Positions 34,880 to 45,517 of a stretch of 64,000 nt of DNA are shown in pieces. Below the pieces are notes generated by a model. That model was not told the DNA's origin. It worked only from the letters and a program-made list of their open reading frames with translations, and made no database searches. This stretch comes from Methylobacterium sp. Leaf118 (GTDB lineage Bacteria > Pseudomonadota > Alphaproteobacteria > Rhizobiales > Beijerinckiaceae): contig NZ_CAKLBV010000005.1 of NCBI RefSeq assembly GCF_920984675.1, forward strand, positions 1 to 64,000, written 5' to 3'. Position numbers and translations under genes: made by a program. The first letter of the stretch is position 1. Each line of letters starts with the position of its first letter.

Positions 34880-35614
34880 ATGAGCCCCGAGGCACCGAAC
34901 CCAAGCACCGACCCGCAGATAGGGCTTCCTCTCCTCTACCGCGATGCCCTGATGCTCGTCATCGACAAGCCGGCGGGTCTTCCGGTGCATCCGGGCCCGA
35001 AGGGCGGGCCCACCTTGACCGACCGTCTCGACGCCCTGCGGTTCGGGCTGCCCCGGCGCCCGGAGGCGGCGCACCGGCTCGATCGCGACACCTCGGGCTG
35101 TCTCGTCCTCGGCCGGCACGCCAAGGCGCTGGCCCGGCTGAACCGCCTGTTCGCCGACGGACGGGCAGAGAAAACCTACTGGGCGCTGGTCGAGGGGGCG
35201 CCGCCCGAGGAGGGCCGCATCGATCTGCCCCTCGCTCGCCGTTCCGACGATCCACGCAGCTGGTGGATGAAGACCGATCCCGCCGGCGCCCCGTCGTTGA
35301 CGCTGTTTCGCGTGCTCGGCCGCGCGGAGAACCAGACGTGGCTGGAGTTGAAGCCGGTGACGGGCCGAACCCACCAATTGCGGGTCCACTGCGCCGCGAT
35401 GGGCTGGCCGATCCGGGGAGATGCGATCTACGGGAGCGCCGATCGCCGGGGCGCCGCGTTGCAGCTCCACGCCCGGGGCTTGAGCCTGCCGCTCTATCCG
35501 AAGCGGGAGCCCGTCGCGGTCACGGCACCTGCGCCCGCGCACATGCGGGACGGGCTCCTGGCCTGCGGGCTCGCGCCGGAGGCAGGCCCCGAGACGGACA
35601 AGTCTCTGTCGTAG
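34880..35614 (+). CDS. RluA-family RNA pseudouridine synthase
   Basis: 244 residues without an S4 domain. The catalytic loop is '[18 protein letters not shown]', in which the Asp of HRLDRDTSG attacks the uridine. '[15 protein letters not shown]', 'KTYWALVEG', '[21 protein letters not shown]' and 'GDAIYG' complete the RluA core. It modifies a uridine in rRNA or tRNA; the exact target (RluA, TruC or other type) cannot be fixed from sequence. It sits between ftsY and mtaB on the opposite strand. Confidence 0.9.
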   Translation: MSPEAPNPSTDPQIGLPLLYRDALMLVIDKPAGLPVHPGPKGGPTLTDRLDALRFGLPRRPEAAHRLDRDTSGCLVLGRHAKALARLNRLFADGRAEKTYWALVEGAPPEEGRIDLPLARRSDDPRSWWMKTDPAGAPSLTLFRVLGRAENQTWLELKPVTGRTHQLRVHCAAMGWPIRGDAIYGSADRRGAALQLHARGLSLPLYPKREPVAVTAPAPAHMRDGLLACGLAPEAGPETDKSLS

Positions 35615-35747
35615 ACGGCGTTTCTGGCGCCAATTCCTGCGGGATCGCGCGCCCATGGTCTCGACCGGCAAGGGTGCCGACACGCACCGCGACCGGGACG
35701 AGGGGGGAGCAGGGTCGCCTCACCCGAGTCGATCCAGGTAATCCCCC

Positions 35748-37013
35748 ATGCGACAGGACTGCCTCGCGCCGTCGCGCCCGCTCCTCACGCTCCCCGGCGC
35801 CGACCGCGCCTTCCCGCCTCTCGGAACGCCGTCGATCGCCGTGTTGCCCTTCGCCGATGCGGGCGGCGAGTTCGAGACCCAGGCCTTCGCCGACGGCGTG
35901 ACCGACGCCCTGACCGAGACCCTCGCCCGGATCCGCGGGCTCTTCGTGAGCGGGCGCAACTCCGCCTTCACCTATCGGGGGCATCGCCCCTGCCCGAAGG
36001 AGGTCGGGCGCCGGCTCGGCGTGGCGCATGTCATGGACGGAGAAGTCCACCGCCAGGACGACCGCATCGAGATCGTCGCCGGGCTCTGCGACGCCGCCTC
36101 CGGCCGCCTGCTGTGGCGGGAGCGTCTCGCCGGACCGCACGCCGCGCTGCCGCGCCTGCAGGGCGCGCTGGTCGCCCGCACGGTCGCGACCATCGCGCCG
36201 GACCTGCCCTTTGAGGCGGACGCGATCGAGCTGGCCCGACACCCGGGTGATTGCGGCATCTATGCCGGGTTTCTGGCGGCCTGCGCGCAGACGGTCGCCG
36301 GCACCGAGGAAAGCCTTCGGGCGCTCCTCGGCTCGCTCGAGGCGATCGCCGGGCTCGTCCCCGACCATCCGATCCCGCAGGCCCTGCGCGCCCAGGCCTA
36401 TGCCGACCTCGTCGTCCAGGGCTGGAGCCGCGATCGGGCCGGGGACGCCGCCCAGGGGATGGAGCATGCCCGGATCGCCCTCGCCCTCATGGACGGGGAG
36501 GATCCGGCGGTGCTGATCCCGGTCGGCCACGCGCTGAGCGTGCTCACCCGCGATCATGGCCGGGCCCTCTCGTTCCTCGACCGGGCGCTGGCGATCAACC
36601 CGAACGCCGCCGCCGGACACGAGCGCCGGGGCTGGGTGCTGTGCCATGTCGGGCGGCCCATGGAGGCGCTCGGGCATTTCGGGGCGGCCCTGCGCCTGAG
36701 CCCCCTGGACCGGGCCTGCTACCGGTTCGAAGCCGGGCTCGGGCTCGCCCTCTGCATGGCGGGCGAGCCCCTGGCGGCGCTGCCGCATCTGCGCCGGGCG
36801 CTCAACGACGCGCCGTCCTGCGTGGGCAGCCGCTGCGCCCTCGCGGCGAGCCTCGGCCGCCTCGGCCGCTGCGCGGAAGCGCGTGCCGCGGCCGACGCGC
36901 TTCGGGACGAGGCGCCGGAGCGCCTGGTCGCCGCGTGGCTGCTGCCCTTCGAGTCCTCGCCCGGCCGGGAGCGCCTGATCGAGGGGTTGCGGGTGGCCGG
37001 GCTGGCGGCGTGA
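35748..37013 (+). CDS. TolB-like plus TPR protein of the adenylate-cyclase accessory type
   Basis: 421 residues, cytoplasmic. Residues about 28-150 ('SIAVLPFADAGGEFETQAFADGVTDALTETLARIRGLFVSGRNSAFTY') are the TolB-like N-domain found after the cyclase domain in class III adenylate cyclases of Rhizobiales. The rest holds TPR-like helices ('LALMDGEDPAVLIPVGHALSVLTRDHGRALSFLDRALAINPN', 'GRPMEALGHFGAALRLSPLD'). No cyclase catalytic domain or winged helix is present, so it is the sensory/scaffold half alone. Its substrate or partner is not known. Confidence 0.75.
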   Translation: MRQDCLAPSRPLLTLPGADRAFPPLGTPSIAVLPFADAGGEFETQAFADGVTDALTETLARIRGLFVSGRNSAFTYRGHRPCPKEVGRRLGVAHVMDGEVHRQDDRIEIVAGLCDAASGRLLWRERLAGPHAALPRLQGALVARTVATIAPDLPFEADAIELARHPGDCGIYAGFLAACAQTVAGTEESLRALLGSLEAIAGLVPDHPIPQALRAQAYADLVVQGWSRDRAGDAAQGMEHARIALALMDGEDPAVLIPVGHALSVLTRDHGRALSFLDRALAINPNAAAGHERRGWVLCHVGRPMEALGHFGAALRLSPLDRACYRFEAGLGLALCMAGEPLAALPHLRRALNDAPSCVGSRCALAASLGRLGRCAEARAAADALRDEAPERLVAAWLLPFESSPGRERLIEGLRVAGLAA

Positions 37014-37031
37014 GCGCCGCGCAGGCGCCGT

Positions 37032-38246
37032 TCACGCCCGCAGCCATTGGCCGTCGTGGCCGGTGATCGTCACGGTGAGAATCTCGCCCGCCGGAACCTC
37101 GCCCGCGAACCGTACCCCCGCGAAGCCTTCGGTGCGGGCCGTGCCACCGCGCTCGGTCAGGACGCGGCGGCGCGCCCCGATCTCGCCGTCGAGGTGGCGC
37201 CGCAATGCGTCGGCCCCCGCCGCGCGCAGGCGGGCGGCCCGCTCGCGGATCGTGGCCCCGGGCACGGGCGGCATTCGCGCCGCCGGGGTGCCGGGCCGGG
37301 GCGAGTAGGGGAAGACGTGCAGATGCGTGAGGCCGCACTCCGCCACGAGGTCGAGGGAGCGGTCGAACTGCGCCTCGGTCTCGGTTGGGAACCCGGCGAT
37401 CAGATCGGCGCCGAAGACGAGGCCGGGGCGCAAGGCCCGCAGGGTCTCGCAGACGCGGATCGCGTCGGCCCGGCTGTGCCTCCGCTTCATCCGCTTGAGG
37501 ATGAGATCATCCCCGGCCTGGAGCGAGAGATGGAGATGCGGCATCAGCCGCGGCTCCTCGGCGAACGCGGCGATCAGATCGCGATCCGCCTCGACGGAGT
37601 CGATCGAGGAGAGGCGCAGCCGCGCGAGGTCGGGCACCTCGGACAGAATCGTCCGGACGAGACGCCCGAGGGTGAGGTCGGGATCGAGGTCGCGGCCGTA
37701 GGCGGTGAGGTCGACGCCGGTCAGGACCACCTCGCGCCCGCCATGGGCGACGAGGCGGCGCACCTGTTCCACCGCATCGGCGACCGGCACCGAACGGGAA
37801 TTCCCGCGGCCGAAGGGGATGACGCAGAAGGTGCAGCGGTGATCGCAGCCGTTCTGCACCGGGACGAAGGCGCGGGAATGCCCGGCCATGGCGTCGATCC
37901 GGGTCGGCTCGGCGGTGCGCGCCGCCATGATGTCGGCGGTCTCGCCCCACCTCTCCGGGCGCAGCTTGACCGCATTGCCGACGAGGCGGGCAACCTCCGG
38001 CATCGCCGCGTAATCCGCACGCTCGACCTCGGCGCCGCAGCCCGTCACCACGATTTCGACGCCGGGCCGCGTCCGGGCGAGGCGCCGGATCGCCTTGCGG
38101 GCCTGCCGCCCCGCCTCCGCCGTCACCGCGCAGGTGTTGACGACGACGAGGTCGCGGCCGGTCGCGCCCGGCTCGGCGCGTCCGCGCAGCACCTCCGACT
38201 CGACGGTGTTGAGCCGGCAGCCGAAGGTCAGCGTCTCGACGCTCAT
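37032..38246 (-). CDS. mtaB: tRNA t6A37 methylthiotransferase MtaB
   Basis: A 404-residue radical-SAM enzyme that converts t6A to ms2t6A at tRNA position 37. The start at 38246 ([19 protein letters not shown]) is preferred because the N-terminal UPF0004 domain begins there and it overlaps the dapF stop in ATGA. The three cysteines of the first cluster are in 'TFGCRLN', 'VNTCAVTA' and 'VTGCGAEV'; the radical-SAM motif is 'CDHRCTFC'. A C-terminal TRAM-like region ends the protein. Length is usual. Confidence 0.93.
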   Translation of the reverse strand: MSVETLTFGCRLNTVESEVLRGRAEPGATGRDLVVVNTCAVTAEAGRQARKAIRRLARTRPGVEIVVTGCGAEVERADYAAMPEVARLVGNAVKLRPERWGETADIMAARTAEPTRIDAMAGHSRAFVPVQNGCDHRCTFCVIPFGRGNSRSVPVADAVEQVRRLVAHGGREVVLTGVDLTAYGRDLDPDLTLGRLVRTILSEVPDLARLRLSSIDSVEADRDLIAAFAEEPRLMPHLHLSLQAGDDLILKRMKRRHSRADAIRVCETLRALRPGLVFGADLIAGFPTETEAQFDRSLDLVAECGLTHLHVFPYSPRPGTPAARMPPVPGATIRERAARLRAAGADALRRHLDGEIGARRRVLTERGGTARTEGFAGVRFAGEVPAGEILTVTITGHDGQWLRA

Positions 38247-39133
38247 CCGGACAGACCCGCGAAGAGTTCGGGGGCGAGCGTGCCCTCCGCCTCGCGATAG
38301 ACCGGGCCCGTCATCAGCACGTGGTCGTCGGCCCGCCATTCGATCGACAGGAGGCCCCCGGACAGGGCGACGCGGGCCGCGCGCCCGATCATGCGCAGGC
38401 GCGACGCCGCGACCACGGTGGCGCAGGCGGCGGTGCCGCAGGCCAGGGTCAGCCCCGCGCCGCGCTCCCAGACCCGGAGCTTGATCGTGTCCGGGCCGGT
38501 CACCTGGGCGATCGAGATGTTGGCGCGCTCAGGAAACAGCGGATGGGCCTCCAGCAAGGGCCCGATCCGGCCGAGATCGAAGCTGTCGGGGTCGCGATCG
38601 ACGAAGAAGACGGCGTGCGGATTGCCCATGCTGACGGCGGCGGGCGAGTGGAGCACCGGTTCGTCGATCGGTCCGACCTGAAGCTCGATCCGGCGGGTAT
38701 CGGGGAACGGCTCGGCCAGGGGAATCTCGTCCCAGCGCAGGCGCGGCGGGCCCATATCGACCGTGAAGGCGAGTTCGCCGACGCGGCTGACCGCGACGAG
38801 CCCGGCCTTGGTCTCCAGCGTCAGCCGGCCGCCCTCGGAGGGGCGCGCCATGGCGGGATCGTCCATCAGGGCGTAGGCGACGCAGCGGGTGCCGTTGCCG
38901 CAAGCGCCCGATTCCGAGCCATCGGTGTTGTAGATGCGCATGAAGGCGTCGGTGCCCCGGCTCACGGGATCGTGCACGACCATGAGCTGATCGAACCCGG
39001 AATGCGGATCGGCCCCGATCGCCTGGGCTTCCGCCGCCGTCACGCGCAGGCCGGTGCCGCGCAGGTCGAGCACGACGATGGCGTTGCCGGCGCCGTGCAT
39101 CTTCAGGAAGCGGCGGTGGGCGAGAGGGCTCAT
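38243..39133 (-). CDS. dapF: Diaminopimelate epimerase
   Basis: A 296-residue enzyme converting LL- to meso-diaminopimelate in lysine and peptidoglycan synthesis. The two catalytic cysteines are in '[12 protein letters not shown]' and '[13 protein letters not shown]'; '[13 protein letters not shown]' and 'FDQLMVVHD' are also typical. The ATG at 39133 ([14 protein letters not shown]) fits the family start. It shares a 4-base ATGA overlap with mtaB downstream. A divergent promoter region of 238 bases separates it from the GyrI-like gene. Confidence 0.95.
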   Translation of the reverse strand: MSPLAHRRFLKMHGAGNAIVVLDLRGTGLRVTAAEAQAIGADPHSGFDQLMVVHDPVSRGTDAFMRIYNTDGSESGACGNGTRCVAYALMDDPAMARPSEGGRLTLETKAGLVAVSRVGELAFTVDMGPPRLRWDEIPLAEPFPDTRRIELQVGPIDEPVLHSPAAVSMGNPHAVFFVDRDPDSFDLGRIGPLLEAHPLFPERANISIAQVTGPDTIKLRVWERGAGLTLACGTAACATVVAASRLRMIGRAARVALSGGLLSIEWRADDHVLMTGPVYREAEGTLAPELFAGLSG

Positions 39134-39371
39134 GCGGCCTCCAGGCGGCAGACGATCGCGGGGCGGACGCGCCCAACCGCGACGGCCGGGCGGCGCGTCG
39201 TCGGAAGGCGCTGTTCCGTGCGGCGCCGTATATGGCAAACGCGGCGCGTCGGCGCGAGTGGGTGAGCGAAACCGGGGCGCAGGTCAGGCCCGCGCACTCG
39301 CGAAACCGCAGCGCGCGCCCTACCCTATTCGGGCCGGCCCGATCGGGCGGCAGGCCGATCGGAGCCGTACC

Positions 39372-40133
39372 TTGAATCGTCTCGCCACGCTCGCCGCCGG
39401 GTTGCTGCTGCTCGCCCCGCTCGCCGCACCCGCAGCGGCCCAGGCGCCCGCCCACTCGAACGCCCCACCGCCCACCAACGCGCCCTCCCCGGCGGAGACC
39501 CAACCGATCCCGCAGACGACCATCCCGGACACGTCGAAGACGCCCCCCGGCACGGCGATGCCCGCCCCCGAACAGGCGCCCGTGCGCAATCCCGGCGGGA
39601 CGGACCCGGCCCCGCTCGCCAAGCCCGGCCCCTCGGCACTGCCGACGCTGGTGCCGAGCCCGGGCGACGCCAACGACGTGGACGAGGTGACGCTACCGGC
39701 CCGCCCCGCGGCGATCCTGTCGGGCCAGACCAAGTGGGACGACGCGGTGGCGAGCCTCACCGAATCGTTCAAGGCGATCGAGGCCGCCCTCGCCAAGGCC
39801 GGCGTGAAGCCCGCCGGAAGGCCGGTCGCGGTGTTCAACAAGACCGAGGAGGACGGCTTCCAGTACGAGGCCATGATCCCGGTCGAGGCGGCGCCTGCGG
39901 AGGGCAGCGCGATCGACGGCGTGCGGTTCGGCGCGACGCCGTCCGGCAAGGCCCTGCGGTTCAAGCACACCGGCAGCTACGAGGAGATCGACGGCACCTA
40001 CGAGACCCTGACGGCCTATCTCGACGTCAAGGAGATCGCCGTGCAGGACCGCTTCGTCGAGGAATACGTCACCGACCTGAAGGGCGGAACGGAAGACAAG
40101 CTCGACATCAACATCTACGCCCTGCCGAAATAG
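39372..40133 (+). CDS. Exported GyrI-like effector-binding-domain protein
   Basis: 253 residues from a TTG start (39372) with GGAG eight bases upstream. A signal peptide (MNRLATLAAGLLLLAPLAAPAAAQ) and an 80-residue Pro/Ala/Thr-rich linker precede a C-terminal domain of ~150 residues: 'GRPVAVFNKTEEDGFQYEAMIPVEAAP', 'LRFKHTGSYEEIDGTYETLTAYLDVKEI' and 'EEYVTDLKGGTEDKLDINIYALPK', the last being the classic C-terminus of GyrI/AraC-E-bind (SHS2) domains. It is likely a periplasmic small-molecule binder; the ligand is unknown. Confidence 0.72.
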   Translation: MNRLATLAAGLLLLAPLAAPAAAQAPAHSNAPPPTNAPSPAETQPIPQTTIPDTSKTPPGTAMPAPEQAPVRNPGGTDPAPLAKPGPSALPTLVPSPGDANDVDEVTLPARPAAILSGQTKWDDAVASLTESFKAIEAALAKAGVKPAGRPVAVFNKTEEDGFQYEAMIPVEAAPAEGSAIDGVRFGATPSGKALRFKHTGSYEEIDGTYETLTAYLDVKEIAVQDRFVEEYVTDLKGGTEDKLDINIYALPK

Positions 40134-40167
40134 CGCCGGCGACACCGGGGAACCGCCGAGTCCGCTC

Positions 40168-40944
40168 GTGGATTCGGCCTCCATGCCCTTTCTTCCCGGA
40201 CTCGACACCACGCCCCCGCCCCGCCCCCGCCGCGCGGCCCGAGCGCCCGCGCCGACCGAGGCCATGCGGGAGAGAGCCCTGGTGATCCATGGCCGGCTCT
40301 GCGCGGAATACGGCTGTCCGATCGGGTACTTCCACGATCTCGACCCGCTTTCCGAGCTGATCTCCTCGCTCCTGTCCCACCGCACCCGCAACGCGGAGTC
40401 GGGCCGTGCCTTCAAGGCCCTGCGGGCGGGCTGGCCGGACTGGGCCGAGGTCGAGGCGGCGGAGACCGCCGAAATCGAGGCGGTGATCCGCGGCGTGACC
40501 TGGCCGGAACTGAAGGCGCCCCGCATCAAGGCCGTGCTGACGGCGGTGCGGGAGCGCAACGGCCGGCTCGACCTCGGCTTCCTCGCCGACCTGAGCGTCG
40601 AGGCGGCGCGCGGCTGGCTCGAGGCCATTCCCGGCGTCGGGCCGAAGACCAGCGCGGCCGTGCTCTCCTTCAGCACCTTGCGCATGCCGGCACTCCCCGT
40701 CGACAGCCACCACCACCGGGTGGCGCAGCGCCTCGGCCTGATCGGTCCGAGCGTGGATGTCGGCCCGAGCCACCCGATCCTGCGGGCCCAGCTTCCAGCC
40801 GCGTGGTCGGCGCAGCAGCTCTACGACAATCACGAGATCCTGATGCTGCACGGCCAGCAGGTCTGCTTCCACCACAGCCCGGCCTGCGGGCGCTGCGTGC
40901 TGCTCGACCTCTGCCCGACTGGGCAGGCCAGGACGCGGGGCTGA
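40168..40944 (+). CDS. Endonuclease III-like DNA glycosylase
   Basis: 258 residues of the HhH-GPD superfamily. The hairpin and active site are 'LEAIPGVGPKTSAAVLSF' (Lys equivalent to E. coli Nth Lys120) and 'ALPVDSHHHRVAQRLGL' (Asp138 equivalent). The C-terminal 4Fe-4S cluster is C-X6-C-X2-C-X5-C in 'QVCFHHSPACGRCVLLDLCP'. It excises damaged pyrimidines or other bases. 'VDSHHHRV' instead of the usual 'VDTHVxRV' and the long N-terminus differ from the main Nth, so it is probably a paralog. GTG (40168) or ATG (40183) could start it. Confidence 0.85.
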   Translation: MDSASMPFLPGLDTTPPPRPRRAARAPAPTEAMRERALVIHGRLCAEYGCPIGYFHDLDPLSELISSLLSHRTRNAESGRAFKALRAGWPDWAEVEAAETAEIEAVIRGVTWPELKAPRIKAVLTAVRERNGRLDLGFLADLSVEAARGWLEAIPGVGPKTSAAVLSFSTLRMPALPVDSHHHRVAQRLGLIGPSVDVGPSHPILRAQLPAAWSAQQLYDNHEILMLHGQQVCFHHSPACGRCVLLDLCPTGQARTRG

Positions 40945-41009
40945 TCCGATCGGCGCAATCCGGCCTCACGACCCCGCCGGGTTCGACGCGGACCGGTCGG
41001 GCGAAGGGC

Positions 41010-42125
41010 TCAGGTCCAGTAGAGCACCCGCGCAAAGGGCAGCCGCGCCGCGATCCGCTCATGGAGATGGATGCGCATCTCCCGCATCAGCTCCGGCGGC
41101 AGAACGTATTTCACCGAGCCGAATTTCGTGAATTTACGGCTGCGCTCGGCCTCGCGCATCGGCAGATCGGAGCCCGGATACCACCCCTCCAGCACCTCCT
41201 TGGAGCCCGGCGTGAAGCGATGGGTGATGAGCTCGATCGTCAGATCCGGGTCGGGCCGCGGTGCGAGCGCCGCGGCCGCCGCGGCAAAGAGCGCATCGTA
41301 GGCCGCCCGCCAACCGGCCACGGGAAGGATCGGCGCGACGGTGAGGCCGACCGGGTATCCGGCCCGGGCCATCTCGCCCAGGGCGGCGAGGCGGTCGGGG
41401 AGCAAGGCCGTTCCGCCCTAGTAGCGGGCGGCCGGTGCGGCGTTGACGGAGAAGCGGATGCGCGTGCGGCCCCGATGCGGCAGGGCCAGAAGCGGGCCGA
41501 CAGCCGCGAACTTGGTGGTGAAGCGCAGCTGCGCCCGCGCGCTCCCGGCGCCGAAATGCCGGATCGCCGTCGAGAGCGAGCCGGTCAGGTGCTCAATGCC
41601 GAGGGGATCGGTGTAGCAGGAGGCCTCGAAGGTTGTGCCCTCCGCCGCCCGCGCCACCGACGCGCTCGTGACGGCCCCTCGGCCGAGATAGGCGTCGAGG
41701 TTCGACAGGATCGCGTCGAGATTGGCGTAGACGCGCGTCACCGGAGGACCCGAGAGCGAGCCGGCGAGGTAACAATACTGGCAATGGGCCGGACATCCCT
41801 CGGCGAGGTCGAAGCGCCAATCGGCCGAGGGCGGGATCGGCTGGAGCTTGAGCTTCGTCGGCGGCGCGACCACCACTGCCAGCGTCGCCTTGGCCTCCGC
41901 ATAGGCCCGGCGCGGATCCTCCGTGCGCGGGAGGACGAGGCGGTTGCTCCTCAGACGCTCGACCGGCAGACCAAGGCTCTCCGACCGCTCCACGATGGCA
42001 CGCCCGTGGGCATGGTCGAGCGCCGCCGCCGTCACCAGCACGCGGCGCGGACGCCAGAGCCGGGTCCGGCCTGACGGCTCCCCCGCTGCCGCCGCGGCGG
42101 GTTCCTCGAAAAGGGTTTTGCTCAT
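41010..42125 (-). pseudogene. Spore photoproduct lyase-like radical-SAM gene with an internal amber stop
   Basis: One frame from the ATG at 42125 (MSKTLFEEP) to the stop at 41010 encodes 371 codons, interrupted only by TAG at 41418-41420. Before it: 'RRVLVTAAALDHAHGRAIVE', the cluster motif 'GCPAHCQYCYLAGSLSGPP', 'TTFEASCYTDPLGIEHLTGS' and 'RIRFSVNAAPAARY'. After it, in the same frame: 'GGTALLPDRLAALG', 'GYPVGLTVAPILPV', 'ELITHRFTPGSKEV' and 'KFGSVKYVLP'. Homologues have Glu at this site (RYEGGT-like), so GAG to TAG is the likely lesion. The family repairs or handles thymine photoproducts via SAM radicals; its job in non-sporulating bacteria is uncertain. Confidence 0.85.
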
Positions 42126-42260
42126 GCCGGGGCAACCGGCGGGATCGGGCGCGGGGTCCGCGCCTGCGCGCGGCCGCTTCGCCGCGGCGGCGGCGGCCGG
42201 ACGGGAGCGGGAACCGCGACCGCGCTGGCGCGATGGTCCAGGAGAGCGAGGAGGAACCCG

Positions 42261-42548
42261 ATGCCGGACGTGAACGCGATCCGTGAGAGGCTCGCCACCC
42301 TCGTGGCCGAGCGCCAGGGCCTGGGCGCCCTCGCAAGCCTCGACGCCGGGCGGCGGGCCGCCGTCGAGCGTGAGGTCGAGGCCCTGGTCGACGACGGAGC
42401 CGATCACGGGGATGCGGACGCGAGCGTTCCGGCCCCAATCCGGGAGGCGATCGAAGCCTACCGTGAGGCCCGTCGCCTGCGCGCCGACGAAGCCAATGTC
42501 CGGTTGGCCGAGAGGGGTGAAGTCTTCGCGCCCGAGGACGACGCCTGA
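42261..42548 (+). CDS. Small hypothetical charged protein
   Basis: 95 residues, not recognised. It has a strong ribosome site (GGAGAGCGAGGAGG) before the ATG at 42261. The sequence is helical and highly charged ('IRERLATLVAERQG', 'AAVEREVEALVDD', 'IEAYREARRLRADEANVRLAERGE'), with no cysteine and no membrane segment. It is divergent from the photoproduct-lyase-like gene, 135 bases apart. Confidence 0.6.
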   Translation: MPDVNAIRERLATLVAERQGLGALASLDAGRRAAVEREVEALVDDGADHGDADASVPAPIREAIEAYREARRLRADEANVRLAERGEVFAPEDDA

Positions 42549-42713
42549 CCTTTTCCCGGTCTGCGGCCGGCCTACCGAGCGGTGGAGACCGTTGAATGCG
42601 CTCGGCCTCGTCAGCATTCGTCACGCCATCGGCTGGCCGGCTTCAGGCGGCACAGCGTTGAGGACCGGCAATCCGGATTGGCGCGGCCCCCGTCTTGCGG
42701 CATGCGGGAGGCC

Positions 42714-43043
42714 ATGACCAAGACCCTCCTCGCCTATTCGGGGGCCGCCCTCGCCGAGATCGCAGGCTGCTTCGCCTTCTGGGCCTGGCTCCGGCTCGGA
42801 CGCTCGATCGGCTGGGTCCTGCCCGGGACGCTGTCCCTGGCGCTGTTCGCCTTCCTCCTCACCCTGGTCGAGAGCGAGGCGGCGGGGCGGGCCTATGCGG
42901 CCTATGGCGGCGTCTACATCGCCGCCTCGATCCTCTGGCTCTGGGCGGTCGAGGATGTTCGCCCCGACCGATGGGATGTCGCCGGCGGGGCGCTCTGCCT
43001 CGCCGGCATGATGGTTATCCTCTTCGCGCCCCGAGGCGCTTGA
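42714..43043 (+). CDS. ynfA: YnfA/UPF0060 family membrane protein
   Basis: 109 residues, equal to the family's usual length, from the ATG at 42714 ([20 protein letters not shown]) with GGGAGG just upstream; another ATG four codons earlier is possible. Four membrane helices span nearly the whole protein: '[16 protein letters not shown]', '[17 protein letters not shown]', '[18 protein letters not shown]' and '[14 protein letters not shown]'. 'RPDRWDxxG' is the family signature. It belongs to the small-multidrug-resistance-like group; a substrate is not proven. It ends 4 bases from the convergent glgB. Confidence 0.92.
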   Translation: MTKTLLAYSGAALAEIAGCFAFWAWLRLGRSIGWVLPGTLSLALFAFLLTLVESEAAGRAYAAYGGVYIAASILWLWAVEDVRPDRWDVAGGALCLAGMMVILFAPRGA

Positions 43044-43047
43044 AGGC

Positions 43048-45405
<2,358 letters not shown>

Positions 45406-45517
45406 CCAGTCACCTCTTCCATGCACCGTGCGATCAATCGGTCGGGGCCGGGGCGGAAGCGGCGCTCCGGCTCCGCATACCGCGTCCCGCCCAAGGGGGG
45501 GCGGGACGCGCGCAAGA

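Noticed and set aside
32711..35683. A 990-codon minus-strand frame covering ispZ and ftsY
   Set aside because: Only its last ~218 codons are protein-like (ispZ). The upstream part is out of frame with ftsY and opposite to the RluA-type gene.
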